From positions 434,001 through 498,000 of the forward strand of contig NZ_RQFG01000005.1 in assembly GCF_004769235.1 (NCBI RefSeq): a DNA stretch of 64,000 nucleotides, in the 5' to 3' direction. The notes under the pieces were generated by a model that was not told the origin of the DNA, made no database searches, and saw only the letters and a list, made by a program, of their open reading frames with translations. Position numbers and translations under genes: made by a program. Numbering within the stretch: position 1 is the stretch's first letter; each line of letters starts with the position of its first letter. This document shows, piece by piece, positions 55,740-64,000 of the stretch. The stretch comes from Leptospira kanakyensis (GTDB taxonomy: Bacteria > Spirochaetota > Leptospiria > Leptospirales > Leptospiraceae).

Positions 55740-57544
55740 ACTGACTTACGTTGTTTATTTTTCACTTCATTTTGGTATGCATTGAACAAATCAATGTATC
55801 TTAAATAACCCAAACATTTACCATCTTCAACAATCGCAAGTTTGTCGACATCATATTCTAAAAGAATTTGTAGCGCTTTGCCTAATGTGTCATTTCTGTT
55901 AACAGAAGGAACATCTTGCACAATTTCTCCGCAGGTAATGAGATTTTTTAAATCTTCTTCAAATTCTGGAAGGATTCTATTTTTTCGAAGAGAAACTATC
56001 CCCTTATATTCTTCCTCTGGCCCAACAAGAATGAAATCGCTGGCCTGGATCCCCGGTGCATTGGTTTGTAACTCTGTCAAAGAAACATGTTCTGATACCA
56101 TTGCATATTTTCTAAATTCAGAAAAATGATCGGTGATTCGAATCCGATCCATAATGTCTTGGTTCATATCCCAATGGTGAGAGGGAGATAAAAATCTGTT
56201 TTTGATTTGGTTTCTATAAATAGAAAACTTATGAGATAAAACAACGGCAATCACAGAAACAATCATGAGTGGAGGTAAAAGTTCATAACTTCCAATCATA
56301 TCACAAACCATAACCATTCCGGCAATCGGAGCCCTTGCTACACCAGCAAAAAAAGAACCCATACCCACGAGAAGGAAAGGAAAGATAATAATATTCAATT
56401 CTGGGAATAAAGTTTGAGCCATAGCACCAACAAAGGCACCTAACATACCACCGATGGCAAAAGAAGGGCCAAGTAATCCACCAGAACTCCCCGAACCCAC
56501 AGTCACGGATGTAGAAAAAACTTTAAATAAGGCAACGGCCAATAAAAAGAATGGGCCAGAAAAACCGAAACTGGTAGATTCTAAAACTTCTCCATTGATC
56601 ATTCTTTGGATGAGTCCAAATCCAGAACCCAAAACTTCGGGAAATAATAACGCAATACAGCCAACAATCAGTCCACCAAACGCTGGTTTTAAGAAATTTG
56701 GTAAGGGAAGTTTAGAAAAAACATCCTGTACGAAATGATAGACCTTCACAAAGAAAAAACCTACCACATAACAAAGAAGCCCAAGTACAATGTATAAAGG
56801 AATATGCCTGTAATCATTCAGACTATATTCCTGAACGGAAAATATAGATCCACTTCCTGCAATGCTTGTATAAGTTAAATATGCCGTTACAGAAGAAAGA
56901 ATACAAGGAACCAGAGAATCACTTTCGATATCTTCTTGGTACACCATTTCCACAGCAGTGATGGCTCCGCCAAGTGGTGCGCGAAAGATGGCCCCGAGTC
57001 CTCCCGCAGTCCCTGCCAACATCAAGGTTCTACGAGCTCTGGCACCTGCACCGAGAAATCCAGCCAAACTAGAACCAAACCCTGCCCCTATTTGTGCTGT
57101 CGGCCCTTCCTTTCCCCCTGACCCACCAGAACCTAATGTAAGTATGGTGGCGAGAGCTTTATAAAATGGAACTTTGGCCTGGATTTTTCCTTCTTTAAAA
57201 TGGAAGGAATAAATGAGTGAATCGGTGCCACCACCTTGGGCTTCCATACAAAAGAAACTGGTGATGATCCCAACAAGGAGGCCACCAATTGCTGGTAAAA
57301 AAAGGATCCAAAAAGGGGAAATTGATCCGACATTTCCGATGGAATGGAAATGCATATCACCGGAAGGGATACCCGGATTGTAACCCATAAGGTTACCGAA
57401 GGTAAAGGATTCCGTCCAAGTTAAGGCCCAATTGAATCCATAGGCGCCAAAACCAGAGAGAAGACCAATGAATAGGGAATAGACATAAATCGATCGCGGT
57501 CCCTGGATAGAAAACACTCCTTTTAGACCGAAAATTGAACCCAT
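55736..57544 (-). CDS. ClC-family chloride channel/antiporter with CBS domains
   Basis: The 602-residue protein has about ten TM helices with the ClC motifs: GSGGSGGKEGPTAQIG (gating glutamate in GKEGP), GSGSSGGLLGPSFAIG and VARAPIAGMVMVCDMIGS. C-terminal CBS domains are visible around VSLTELQTNAPGIQASDFIL and TLGKALQILLEYDVDKLAIV. It could exchange Cl- for H+ or act as a channel. It is first of four co-directional genes with stop/start overlaps. Confidence 0.93.
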   Translation of the reverse strand: MGSIFGLKGVFSIQGPRSIYVYSLFIGLLSGFGAYGFNWALTWTESFTFGNLMGYNPGIPSGDMHFHSIGNVGSISPFWILFLPAIGGLLVGIITSFFCMEAQGGGTDSLIYSFHFKEGKIQAKVPFYKALATILTLGSGGSGGKEGPTAQIGAGFGSSLAGFLGAGARARRTLMLAGTAGGLGAIFRAPLGGAITAVEMVYQEDIESDSLVPCILSSVTAYLTYTSIAGSGSIFSVQEYSLNDYRHIPLYIVLGLLCYVVGFFFVKVYHFVQDVFSKLPLPNFLKPAFGGLIVGCIALLFPEVLGSGFGLIQRMINGEVLESTSFGFSGPFFLLAVALFKVFSTSVTVGSGSSGGLLGPSFAIGGMLGAFVGAMAQTLFPELNIIIFPFLLVGMGSFFAGVARAPIAGMVMVCDMIGSYELLPPLMIVSVIAVVLSHKFSIYRNQIKNRFLSPSHHWDMNQDIMDRIRITDHFSEFRKYAMVSEHVSLTELQTNAPGIQASDFILVGPEEEYKGIVSLRKNRILPEFEEDLKNLITCGEIVQDVPSVNRNDTLGKALQILLEYDVDKLAIVEDGKCLGYLRYIDLFNAYQNEVKNKQRKSV

Positions 57545-57632
57545 TGGTCAAGTTTCTGATTTTGTCTAAATTTCCCAAGGAAATTCTGAATCCTCTTGAC
57601 CAGGGAATGAATTCTTGTCACGCTTGGATGGT

Positions 57633-58340
57633 ATGTTTCGATCGATTGTTATCCTTTTGGTATTTTCTTCCGTTTTTGCCGCTTGTGGTCTTAAAAACGA
57701 AAACAATGCGGCCTTATCCATTCTGGATGATAGTACCCCTGCCCTATATCCGTTTAACGCGGAGGTAGATACCAGCGTAACGACTAGTTGTGGGCAAGCA
57801 AGTCCAGCTACTACCTCAACTACAGGGACAGGTACTACGGGAGGAACCACAGGGACTACATCCACAACTAACAACACTCGATTTACCGTAATTTCTCAGT
57901 TGATTTTCAAAACAAAGGAAACACTTAATCTTAGGTTTACTTACGATAGTACTCAAACACAAGGAACAGTAGACCCGCAACAAGGCTTTGTATTAGCCGG
58001 TGGCCTCTTCGGAAAAACAGTACAAGGCACACAAGGGGTTGTGAAATGGTTCAACCAAGGAATCAACATTGATACCGCGCTCCAAAGCGCGCAGCAAATC
58101 TCTTTCTTCAATTTAGAAATCAAATTAAACGGAACGTATAGTTCAACATCAGCAAGCACAACTATCTTGCGTCAGTGTAACACTACAGATGGAGTTAACT
58201 GTACTTCTGCGATAACAACGACACAATGTTTTACTGCGGATTCAAAAACTTGTTTGGTGCAAGACACAAGCTCAGATGCAAAGCCCGTGATTATTTCTGG
58301 AACCATAAAGTGTAACGCGCCAAATATCGTTCCACAATAA
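57633..58340 (+). CDS. Lipoprotein with Thr/Gly-rich linker
   Basis: This 235-residue protein has a lipobox VFAAC (MFRSIVILLVFSSVFAAC). Residues 60-85 are a low-complexity Thr/Ser/Gly stretch made of TTGTGTTGG-type units. The remainder looks beta-rich with two paired cysteines near the end (LRQCNTTDGVNC, TTQCFTADSKTCL). GGATGG precedes ATG 57633; TTG 57615 is an alternative. The pattern suggests a surface-exposed protein with disulfides. No family is recognised. Confidence 0.65.
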   Translation: MFRSIVILLVFSSVFAACGLKNENNAALSILDDSTPALYPFNAEVDTSVTTSCGQASPATTSTTGTGTTGGTTGTTSTTNNTRFTVISQLIFKTKETLNLRFTYDSTQTQGTVDPQQGFVLAGGLFGKTVQGTQGVVKWFNQGINIDTALQSAQQISFFNLEIKLNGTYSSTSASTTILRQCNTTDGVNCTSAITTTQCFTADSKTCLVQDTSSDAKPVIISGTIKCNAPNIVPQ

Positions 58341-58364
58341 CTTTAACCTAACAGACCATAAAGA

Positions 58365-60569
58365 TTGTATCGAATCCTTTTTTGTCTTCTTTTACTTCCT
58401 TTGGCCCTCGGGGCAGAAGGAAGTTTGGGACTTTGGCATTTAGGAACAAACGCTAATACAAAACTCTCCGATCTAAGTCCCAAAGACTATAACAATCACT
58501 TTTACTTTGGCTTTACAGAAAACTACCACTACTACCAAATCCAATTAGAAGAAAATGCATCTAGATACTTCCATTTTGAAAATGGAATGATATCAGAATT
58601 AGACCTTACGTTATTTCAAAACGATAAACCAGTATCTCAGATCCAAACAGGACTACTTAGAAAAAAAAATCCAGATGTTTTATTTACAGGAGGATTTGTT
58701 TTACCTGCAAAAGAAAAAGGAACTTACCTCTTTAAAATCCATTCAGATGATGCGCATAGAATCAATTTTACAATTCGAGACGAATTTAGTTTATTACAAT
58801 ATACAAAATCTTTATCTCTTTGGCAGGGATTTCATTTAGGGCTCTGTATCTTAGTTTGTTTACTTTCGGCAACTCAGTTTGTATTACTCAGAGAAAGAGT
58901 TTATTTATTACTTACCTTTGCGACTTTATCCATTTTATTCACAAACACCTTAAGATCTGGTCTTTTGTATGAGTATGGTGCCAGTAATTATGAATGGTTT
59001 TATCGGTATGTACCGGGACTCATTTCCTTAACACCATTTGGGCTTGTGATTTTTTTACGTGAGTTTCTACACACCAAAGAAAAATATCCAAACGCTGATA
59101 AATATTTTATCGTTTATGCAATGTTTTTGTTGGTTTCTATTCTGATTGTGTTCATAGATTTACAAATCTACTTTCGATTTATATATTCCAATAGTTTGAT
59201 TTTGACTACTGTTACTTTTGGATATGCAGTTTATAGTTTAATCACAAAGAAAGAAAATGCAAACGTACTCTTTTATGCTTTCTTTGTTAGACAAATTAGC
59301 ACTGGCCTGCTGATTCTTACAAACCTGGGTTTATTGCCATCTTACCCCTTCTTAAGTTCTGCCAACGAAATTGGAGCAGCACTACAGATGACAATCTTCA
59401 CCATTGCCATTTCAAAATTTCAAATCCAAACAAGAATCAAAAAAGAAGAATCCGTCACCAAAGAAAACGCAGAGTTAGAAACAATGGTTTTGGAAAGGAC
59501 AAAGGAAATCCAAACACAAAAAGAAGAATTAGAAAAAGCCCTATTACAGATTAGTCATACAGAAAGTAAACTTGTGTTTTCTGAAAAGATGTCAGAGTTA
59601 GGAAAACTAATTGCTGGTGTGGCTCACGAGATCAATAACCCCTTAAGTGCCATCAAAGCATCCATTGAAACTCTCATTGAATCGAAAGAAAATGAAATTA
59701 AAAACTTGGGTTCCAAAGAAAATATTTATTCTTCACTCACAGCTTCAGAAATCAAAACCATGAAACAAATTATGAGTTTCCAATCCGACTTTGGACTTGT
59801 TGCCAGTTACACAGAAAGGAAAGATAAAAAAGCAGATCTTAAAAAAATCTTTAAAGACAATGGATTAGAATTTGAAGAAGCCGTATTAGAAAGATTTTTA
59901 GATGTAGGGATCACAAACTTATACGAAGACGAAATTAAATTACTAAAAAAAGGACAAGAAAAACTTTCCAATCTCATTTTAGAAGAAAAGAACTTTAGGC
60001 TTCACTTATCCATCATCCAAATTGCAGTGGATCGATCTTCCAAAACTATTTTGGCTCTTAAAAACTTCTCCCGTGTCACAAAGGCAGAAGAAAGACGAAT
60101 TTTTACTTTATTAGAAAACATAGAGACAGTCATTACCATTTATCAATACCGAATGCGCGGAAAAGTTTCTTTGAAAAAAACTTTTATTACCGATGCAACT
60201 ATACTGGGTTGGCCAGAAGATTTGATCCGAGTATGGACCAATTTGATTTTAAATGGTTTAGAGGCCATGAACCAAAAAGGAAACCTGATGATCACTACCG
60301 AACAAAAGGGAAATAAAGTGGAGGTCAAAGTAATTGATAATGGCCCTGGGATTCCACTAGAGATTCAGAACAAAATTTTTGATCCCTTCTTTACGACCAA
60401 AGATCACGGAGAAGGAACAGGAATGGGTCTTGGAATTACAAAATCGATCATCGAAAAACACAAAGGAAACATTCAAATAGAATCTGAACCAGGCAGAACT
60501 TGTTTTTCTGTTTTATTGCCAGTCATTGAATTCATTGATCCCAACGAACCATTTGTAGAAGAAACTTAA
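58365..60569 (+). CDS. 7TM-DISM sensor histidine kinase with unusual DHp insertion
   Basis: The 734-residue protein has a signal peptide, a periplasmic beta domain (about 20-150), seven TM helices (150-350), a coiled coil (360-400), an H-box VAHEINNPLSAIKASIETL with His421, and HATPase motifs: N-box RVWTNLILNGLEAM near 622, DNGPGIP at 658, FDPFFTTK and GTGMGLG at 684-690. About 100 residues (440-545) of helical sequence separate the H-box from the second DHp helix. The start is TTG 58365. No response regulator is adjacent. Confidence 0.85.
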   Translation: MYRILFCLLLLPLALGAEGSLGLWHLGTNANTKLSDLSPKDYNNHFYFGFTENYHYYQIQLEENASRYFHFENGMISELDLTLFQNDKPVSQIQTGLLRKKNPDVLFTGGFVLPAKEKGTYLFKIHSDDAHRINFTIRDEFSLLQYTKSLSLWQGFHLGLCILVCLLSATQFVLLRERVYLLLTFATLSILFTNTLRSGLLYEYGASNYEWFYRYVPGLISLTPFGLVIFLREFLHTKEKYPNADKYFIVYAMFLLVSILIVFIDLQIYFRFIYSNSLILTTVTFGYAVYSLITKKENANVLFYAFFVRQISTGLLILTNLGLLPSYPFLSSANEIGAALQMTIFTIAISKFQIQTRIKKEESVTKENAELETMVLERTKEIQTQKEELEKALLQISHTESKLVFSEKMSELGKLIAGVAHEINNPLSAIKASIETLIESKENEIKNLGSKENIYSSLTASEIKTMKQIMSFQSDFGLVASYTERKDKKADLKKIFKDNGLEFEEAVLERFLDVGITNLYEDEIKLLKKGQEKLSNLILEEKNFRLHLSIIQIAVDRSSKTILALKNFSRVTKAEERRIFTLLENIETVITIYQYRMRGKVSLKKTFITDATILGWPEDLIRVWTNLILNGLEAMNQKGNLMITTEQKGNKVEVKVIDNGPGIPLEIQNKIFDPFFTTKDHGEGTGMGLGITKSIIEKHKGNIQIESEPGRTCFSVLLPVIEFIDPNEPFVEET

Positions 60570-61519
60570 GTCAAACGCTCCAATTGTTCGACAAATAACT
60601 GACGTTCACCGCTAGCAGGGAATTGATTTAAAAAACCAAGAAGATAGTTTTTTTCTGCGTTTAACTCTTTATGAAGTTTTTCAGAAATTTTTTTAGATTC
60701 CATTAGTCCAAGAATATAAGTTTCATCGATTGAACTTCTTTCTTCTTTTTTAAATACAGATTCCAACTTTCTTTTTTCGATAAGACTCAAACTTTCTCTC
60801 AGGACAAGAACGGGATACGTATAGAGTCCATTTTTAAAATCTTTTAAAAATTCCTTACCACTCGCACTGGATTCCACAAAATAATCCAAACAATCATCTT
60901 TCTTTTGGAAAAGTTTTCCTAACCTAACACCGAAATCACGGATCACTGTCCTTTCTTTTTTCGACTTACCGGCAAGGATGGCTGCCGACTCTGTACAAAC
61001 GCCAAAAAGCGAAGCTGTTTTCCCATAAATGATAGAATCATAAACTTTTAAGGAAATTTTAGGATTTTTTTCCCATTCCATTTGCAAAAGTTCACTGACA
61101 GAAAGATCTTTCAAAACTTGGGAAAAAATTTCCATTAACTCAGGATTTCCCAGTGAGTTGAGTCGACTGATCCCACAAGCCAAGAGATAATCACCGGCGA
61201 GGATGGCAGTTTTATTACCAAACAAAGATCCAATCGTTGGTTTGCCTCGACGGATAGGAGCATTGTCTACCACATCATCATGCAGTAAACTGGCCGCATG
61301 GATGAGTTCCGCAACACTTCCTACATCAAGCCAACTAACATCTTTAACATTTAAAAATTGGCAAAATAGATAATGCGAAAACGGCCGGATCCGTTTCCCA
61401 CCAGAAGTGATGACATGTTTTTTTATTTTTTTAAGAACGGGAATGTCTTCTGTAATGATTCCATCTAAATTTTTATCAAACTTAGATAATATAGATTGGA
61501 TATGAAGATTTGATTTCAT
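60566..61519 (-). CDS. Polyprenyl diphosphate synthase
   Basis: The 317-residue enzyme carries the first aspartate-rich motif in LLHDDVVDNAPIRRGKPTIG and the second in FQKKDDCLDYF, plus GGKRIRPF at the N-terminus. It lengthens isoprenyl diphosphates for quinones or undecaprenyl carriers; chain length is not predicted. Its stop codon overlaps the histidine kinase stop (TTAA). Confidence 0.92.
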   Translation of the reverse strand: MKSNLHIQSILSKFDKNLDGIITEDIPVLKKIKKHVITSGGKRIRPFSHYLFCQFLNVKDVSWLDVGSVAELIHAASLLHDDVVDNAPIRRGKPTIGSLFGNKTAILAGDYLLACGISRLNSLGNPELMEIFSQVLKDLSVSELLQMEWEKNPKISLKVYDSIIYGKTASLFGVCTESAAILAGKSKKERTVIRDFGVRLGKLFQKKDDCLDYFVESSASGKEFLKDFKNGLYTYPVLVLRESLSLIEKRKLESVFKKEERSSIDETYILGLMESKKISEKLHKELNAEKNYLLGFLNQFPASGERQLFVEQLERLT

Positions 61520-61522
61520 TGA

Positions 61523-62416
61523 TTATTCCACATGAGTGGATCGGCTTTCTAGAATCTGCAAATGATCTTTAATCGTATTTTCCATTTCTTTGGTTTGGTT
61601 GTCCCGATAGATATGGATCAGATTTCTGCACATACGTTTGATCATAGAAAGTGTAGAGGCTTTCGTGAAATATTTAGGTGAATTAGTGTATCCGTTTGCT
61701 TCTAAAAACTTTTCGCATGTGAATTTATCTAATAAAACACCGCCGTGAAAAGGATCAATGTAGGTAAAATATCCTTCCGACTCATATTGTAAAAGGAAAT
61801 GAAGTGGCAAATTGGTTCCATAAAGAGGGAGTCCCAATCTTTGACCAACTAACAAATACACTACGGAAAGAGAAATTGGAATCCCCAACCGACTTTTGAT
61901 CACTTGGAATAAATAAGAATTTCCGGGATCATTATAATTTTGGATATTTCCAACAAACCCTTCTTCTTGGAATAAAACTTGGCAAAGGATTTGGACTTTT
62001 AATTCATCTGTCAGATATCCAGAATGATCATCATACAACTCAGACACTCGAAGAGCGATCCGATCCAATTCGTGTTTGATTTCCGCGTAGTTTTGATCAG
62101 GAAAACCAATACTAGAAAGTTGCACACACATCTCTTCCAGATCTTTATAATGATTTGTATTCCCACGTAACGTGAGTTTGAAGAAGGAATGACGAAGTCT
62201 ATGGCGAGTGATTTCTGATTTTAAACTACGGGCCTGAACTCGTAAGTAAGGATCTTTTACTTCTTCCAAAGCAGATTCCAATTGGATCTGCCAAGGAACC
62301 CGAGATGCGATGAGTTTTAATAAAAAACGTTTTTTTTCTGGAGGAGCAATTTCCCAATCATACAATAGACGAGTGATATCGTCTGGATAAAAATCAGGAA
62401 AAGAAGTTTGTCCCAT
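61523..62416 (-). CDS. SirB1/transglutaminase-like TPR protein
   Basis: This 297-residue protein resembles SirB1: DRIALRVSELYDDH, FQEEGFVGNIQNYNDPGNSY, LFQVIKSRLGIPISLSVVYL, VGQRLGLPLYGTNLPLHFLL and YIDPFHGGVLL. The Tgl-like C/H/D triad is not obvious. Its role is uncertain. It runs in the same direction as the polyprenyl synthase gene, with a three-base gap. Confidence 0.78.
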   Translation of the reverse strand: MGQTSFPDFYPDDITRLLYDWEIAPPEKKRFLLKLIASRVPWQIQLESALEEVKDPYLRVQARSLKSEITRHRLRHSFFKLTLRGNTNHYKDLEEMCVQLSSIGFPDQNYAEIKHELDRIALRVSELYDDHSGYLTDELKVQILCQVLFQEEGFVGNIQNYNDPGNSYLFQVIKSRLGIPISLSVVYLLVGQRLGLPLYGTNLPLHFLLQYESEGYFTYIDPFHGGVLLDKFTCEKFLEANGYTNSPKYFTKASTLSMIKRMCRNLIHIYRDNQTKEMENTIKDHLQILESRSTHVE

Positions 62417-62465
62417 TAGAAAAACTATCTATATAAAAACAAAATTGTCAATCGAATCTGAAAGA

Positions 62466-63278
62466 TTAAACTAATTCTGCAAGTGCTTGTGCTTCTTGTT
62501 CTTTGTTCGGAGGAGTTCCATGCCATTTAGGATTGTTTTCCATGTAAGAAACACCTTTACCTAAAATAGTTCTAAACACGATGAGAGTTGGTCCACCAGT
62601 ATGTTGTTTTGCTTTTGCAAATGCAGCAAAGATATCTTCCATATTATGTCCGTCTGCATTGATTACGTTCCAACCAAACATCTCAAACTTCTTATCCAAT
62701 GGTTCTAACTTCATTACTTCTTCAGTATTACCATCAATTTGAATGTAGTTACGATCCATAAAAGCAATGAGGTTATCAGTTTTGAAGTGAACTGCCGATT
62801 GTGCAGCTTCCCAAGTCATTCCTTCACCACATTCACCATCAGAGATGCATGTATAAATTTTATATGTCTCTTTTTTTAGTTTCGCACCAAGAGCCAAACC
62901 AACAGAAACAGAAAGACCTTGTCCAAGAGAACCTGAACTAGATTCGATTCCCTTCATGTAACGAGTGGATGGATGTCCTTGGAGGTAAGAATTGATATTA
63001 CGAAATGTAAGTAAATCTTCTACGGGGAAATATCCAGAAAGTCCCATAGATGCATAACGTACAGCGCAAACGTGGCCGTTAGAAAGAATGAGGCGATCTC
63101 TTTCTGGCCATTCAGGATTTTTTGGATCATGATTTAAAATAGAAGTATAAAGTGCTGCGTAGATATCGGCAAGACCAAGAGGGCCACCTGGGTGACCAGA
63201 GTTAGCAGCCGTAACCATTTTGATTACTTGGATTCGGATATCTTTTGCAAATTTCTTTGCGACTTCAATTTTTTCCAT
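62466..63278 (-). CDS. Transketolase, N-terminal subunit
   Basis: This 270-residue protein is the thiamine diphosphate-binding half of transketolase: [67 protein letters not shown] and NYIQIDG. It ends there, without the C-terminal pyrimidine-binding half, which must be encoded elsewhere since no such gene is adjacent in this window. ATG 63278 has AAGGA upstream. Confidence 0.93.
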   Translation of the reverse strand: MEKIEVAKKFAKDIRIQVIKMVTAANSGHPGGPLGLADIYAALYTSILNHDPKNPEWPERDRLILSNGHVCAVRYASMGLSGYFPVEDLLTFRNINSYLQGHPSTRYMKGIESSSGSLGQGLSVSVGLALGAKLKKETYKIYTCISDGECGEGMTWEAAQSAVHFKTDNLIAFMDRNYIQIDGNTEEVMKLEPLDKKFEMFGWNVINADGHNMEDIFAAFAKAKQHTGGPTLIVFRTILGKGVSYMENNPKWHGTPPNKEQEAQALAELV

Positions 63279-63287
63279 GAACATTCC

Positions 63288-63677
63288 TTAAAGCGGTTTT
63301 GATTGAAATAAAAACAGACCGGAGATATAAACAATCGTGTACAATGGCAAAAAGATGTAATGCAATTTTACATGTAAGTTACGTTTTCTTTTCCATCCCA
63401 AATATCCCATACACAACATAAGGACAAGCGCTATCGCGGCAAAAAAACGATGGATATGAATCACAATTTCCGGGGCTGTTGGATAAATTTGGTGATCGGT
63501 TATACCACCTAACAGATACTTTATGCTGAGGAGATAAACAGCCGCAGAAAGATTTGCCAAAATCCCAAGTGAATTGAAGATCCTGTGCCGTTTTTGGTCT
63601 CTCTTTCGAAAAAAATACCCCAAATAAAATCCAATTAGGGAGAGCGTCATCAGAGAATTGACCCAAAACAGTGCCAT
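63288..63677 (-). CDS. Small membrane protein of unknown function
   Basis: This 129-residue protein has four TM helices with FWVNSLMTLSLIGFYLGYFF, LGILANLSAAVYLLSIKYLL, VIHIHRFFAAIALVLMLCMG and YIFLPLYTIVYISGLFLFQ. The two histidines in IHIHRF and H of LHVKLHY hint at a haem or metal ligand, as in DUF420/cytochrome-type proteins, but I cannot assign it. The gene stops ten bases before transketolase and is co-directional. Confidence 0.6.
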   Translation of the reverse strand: MALFWVNSLMTLSLIGFYLGYFFRKRDQKRHRIFNSLGILANLSAAVYLLSIKYLLGGITDHQIYPTAPEIVIHIHRFFAAIALVLMLCMGYLGWKRKRNLHVKLHYIFLPLYTIVYISGLFLFQSKPL

Positions 63678-63761
63678 CTCCTGTCATTCTGAAAGAAACC
63701 TTCTCCACTCAAAGAATTTTTATTTGACCTTAACCGCTTTTCCCAAAAATTGGATATGCAT

Positions 63762-63836
63762 GCCGCCTTAGCTCAGTGGTAGAGCAGCTGTTTTGTAAAC
63801 AGCCGGTCGGAGGTTCAAATCCCTCAGGCGGCTCCA
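63762..63836 (+). tRNA. tRNA-Thr (anticodon TGT)
   Basis: The gene folds as a full cloverleaf: acceptor GCCGCCT/AGGCGGC, D-stem GCTC/GAGC, anticodon stem GCTGT/ACAGC with loop TTTGTAA (TGT, reads ACA), T-stem GGAGG/CCCTC with TTCAAAT. The 3' CCA is encoded. Confidence 0.97.
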
Positions 63837-63842
63837 TGCAAC

Positions 63843-64000
<158 letters not shown>

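Noticed and set aside
57800..57880. Microsatellite/CRISPR-like repeat in the lipoprotein gene
   Set aside because: It is in-frame Thr/Gly-rich coding with irregular units; no regular repeat-spacer layout.

Overview
The window reads as a moderately AT-rich spirochaete chromosome segment, most probably a Leptospira, and I lean to the saprophytic or environmental side. The call rests on gene content rather than a database match: a HemO-type haem oxygenase, LpxD (a lipopolysaccharide-making diderm), many short lipoproteins with loose spirochaetal lipoboxes (L-x-N-C, F-F-Q-C), DUF4105, DUF445, WYL and DUF2779 proteins, a 7TM-DISM histidine kinase, and many GTG or TTG starts. Coding density is very high and stop/start overlaps (ATGA, GTGA) are common. 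I see no prophage, insertion sequence, integrase, CRISPR array or rRNA operon. Two tRNA genes lie at the right edge.

Layout. 1-5855: two tandem paralogous M23 peptidases (the first cut by the window edge), a GST-like protein, a cutA gene broken by an in-frame stop, a discoidin-like secreted protein, and a DegT-fold/ATP-grasp pair. 5989-11892: AvtA-like aminotransferase, a large unknown two-TM protein and an AdiA/LdcC-type amino-acid decarboxylase. 12018-20981: cation/Ca2+ antiporter, DprA, TPR lipoprotein, a GNAT/SDR/DUF445 operon, DUF4105 and another lipoprotein. 21078-26635: a class C beta-lactamase-fold hydrolase and a two-subunit type IIA topoisomerase that looks like the phage T4/eukaryotic branch rather than ParE/ParC. 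26716-35448: a tightly packed run with gltX, an RsbW-like kinase, a GT4 glycosyltransferase, polA and a GT-C-like membrane protein. 35532-40657: SRAP/YedK, an OlsB-PiT operon behind two Pho-box-like sites, then hemO plus an MFS transporter behind a Fur-box-like site. 41488-50096: WYL regulator, DUF2779 nuclease-like protein, HSL-type esterase, a BFD ferredoxin-like protein, RibD-like reductase, DoxX and LpxD. 50228-57544: a cell-maintenance group (MazG) and a four-gene cassette (ClC channel, retropepsin-like lipoprotein, inactive transglutaminase membrane protein, ATP-grasp ligase). 57633-64000: lipoprotein, histidine kinase, polyprenyl synthase, SirB1-like protein, the N-terminal half of a split transketolase, and tRNA-Thr and tRNA-Tyr.

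How genes may work together. The clearest functional unit is OlsB plus a PiT-like transporter: ornithine lipids replace phospholipids and PiT imports phosphate, so 11-bp-period TGTCA-type repeats upstream fit a phosphate-starvation regulon. hemO and its MFS neighbour fit iron acquisition from haem under Fur. The T4-like topoisomerase pair, the ClC/retropepsin/transglutaminase/ATP-grasp cassette, and the DegT-like protein that seems to lack its PLP lysine next to an ATP-grasp protein are the least conventional items.
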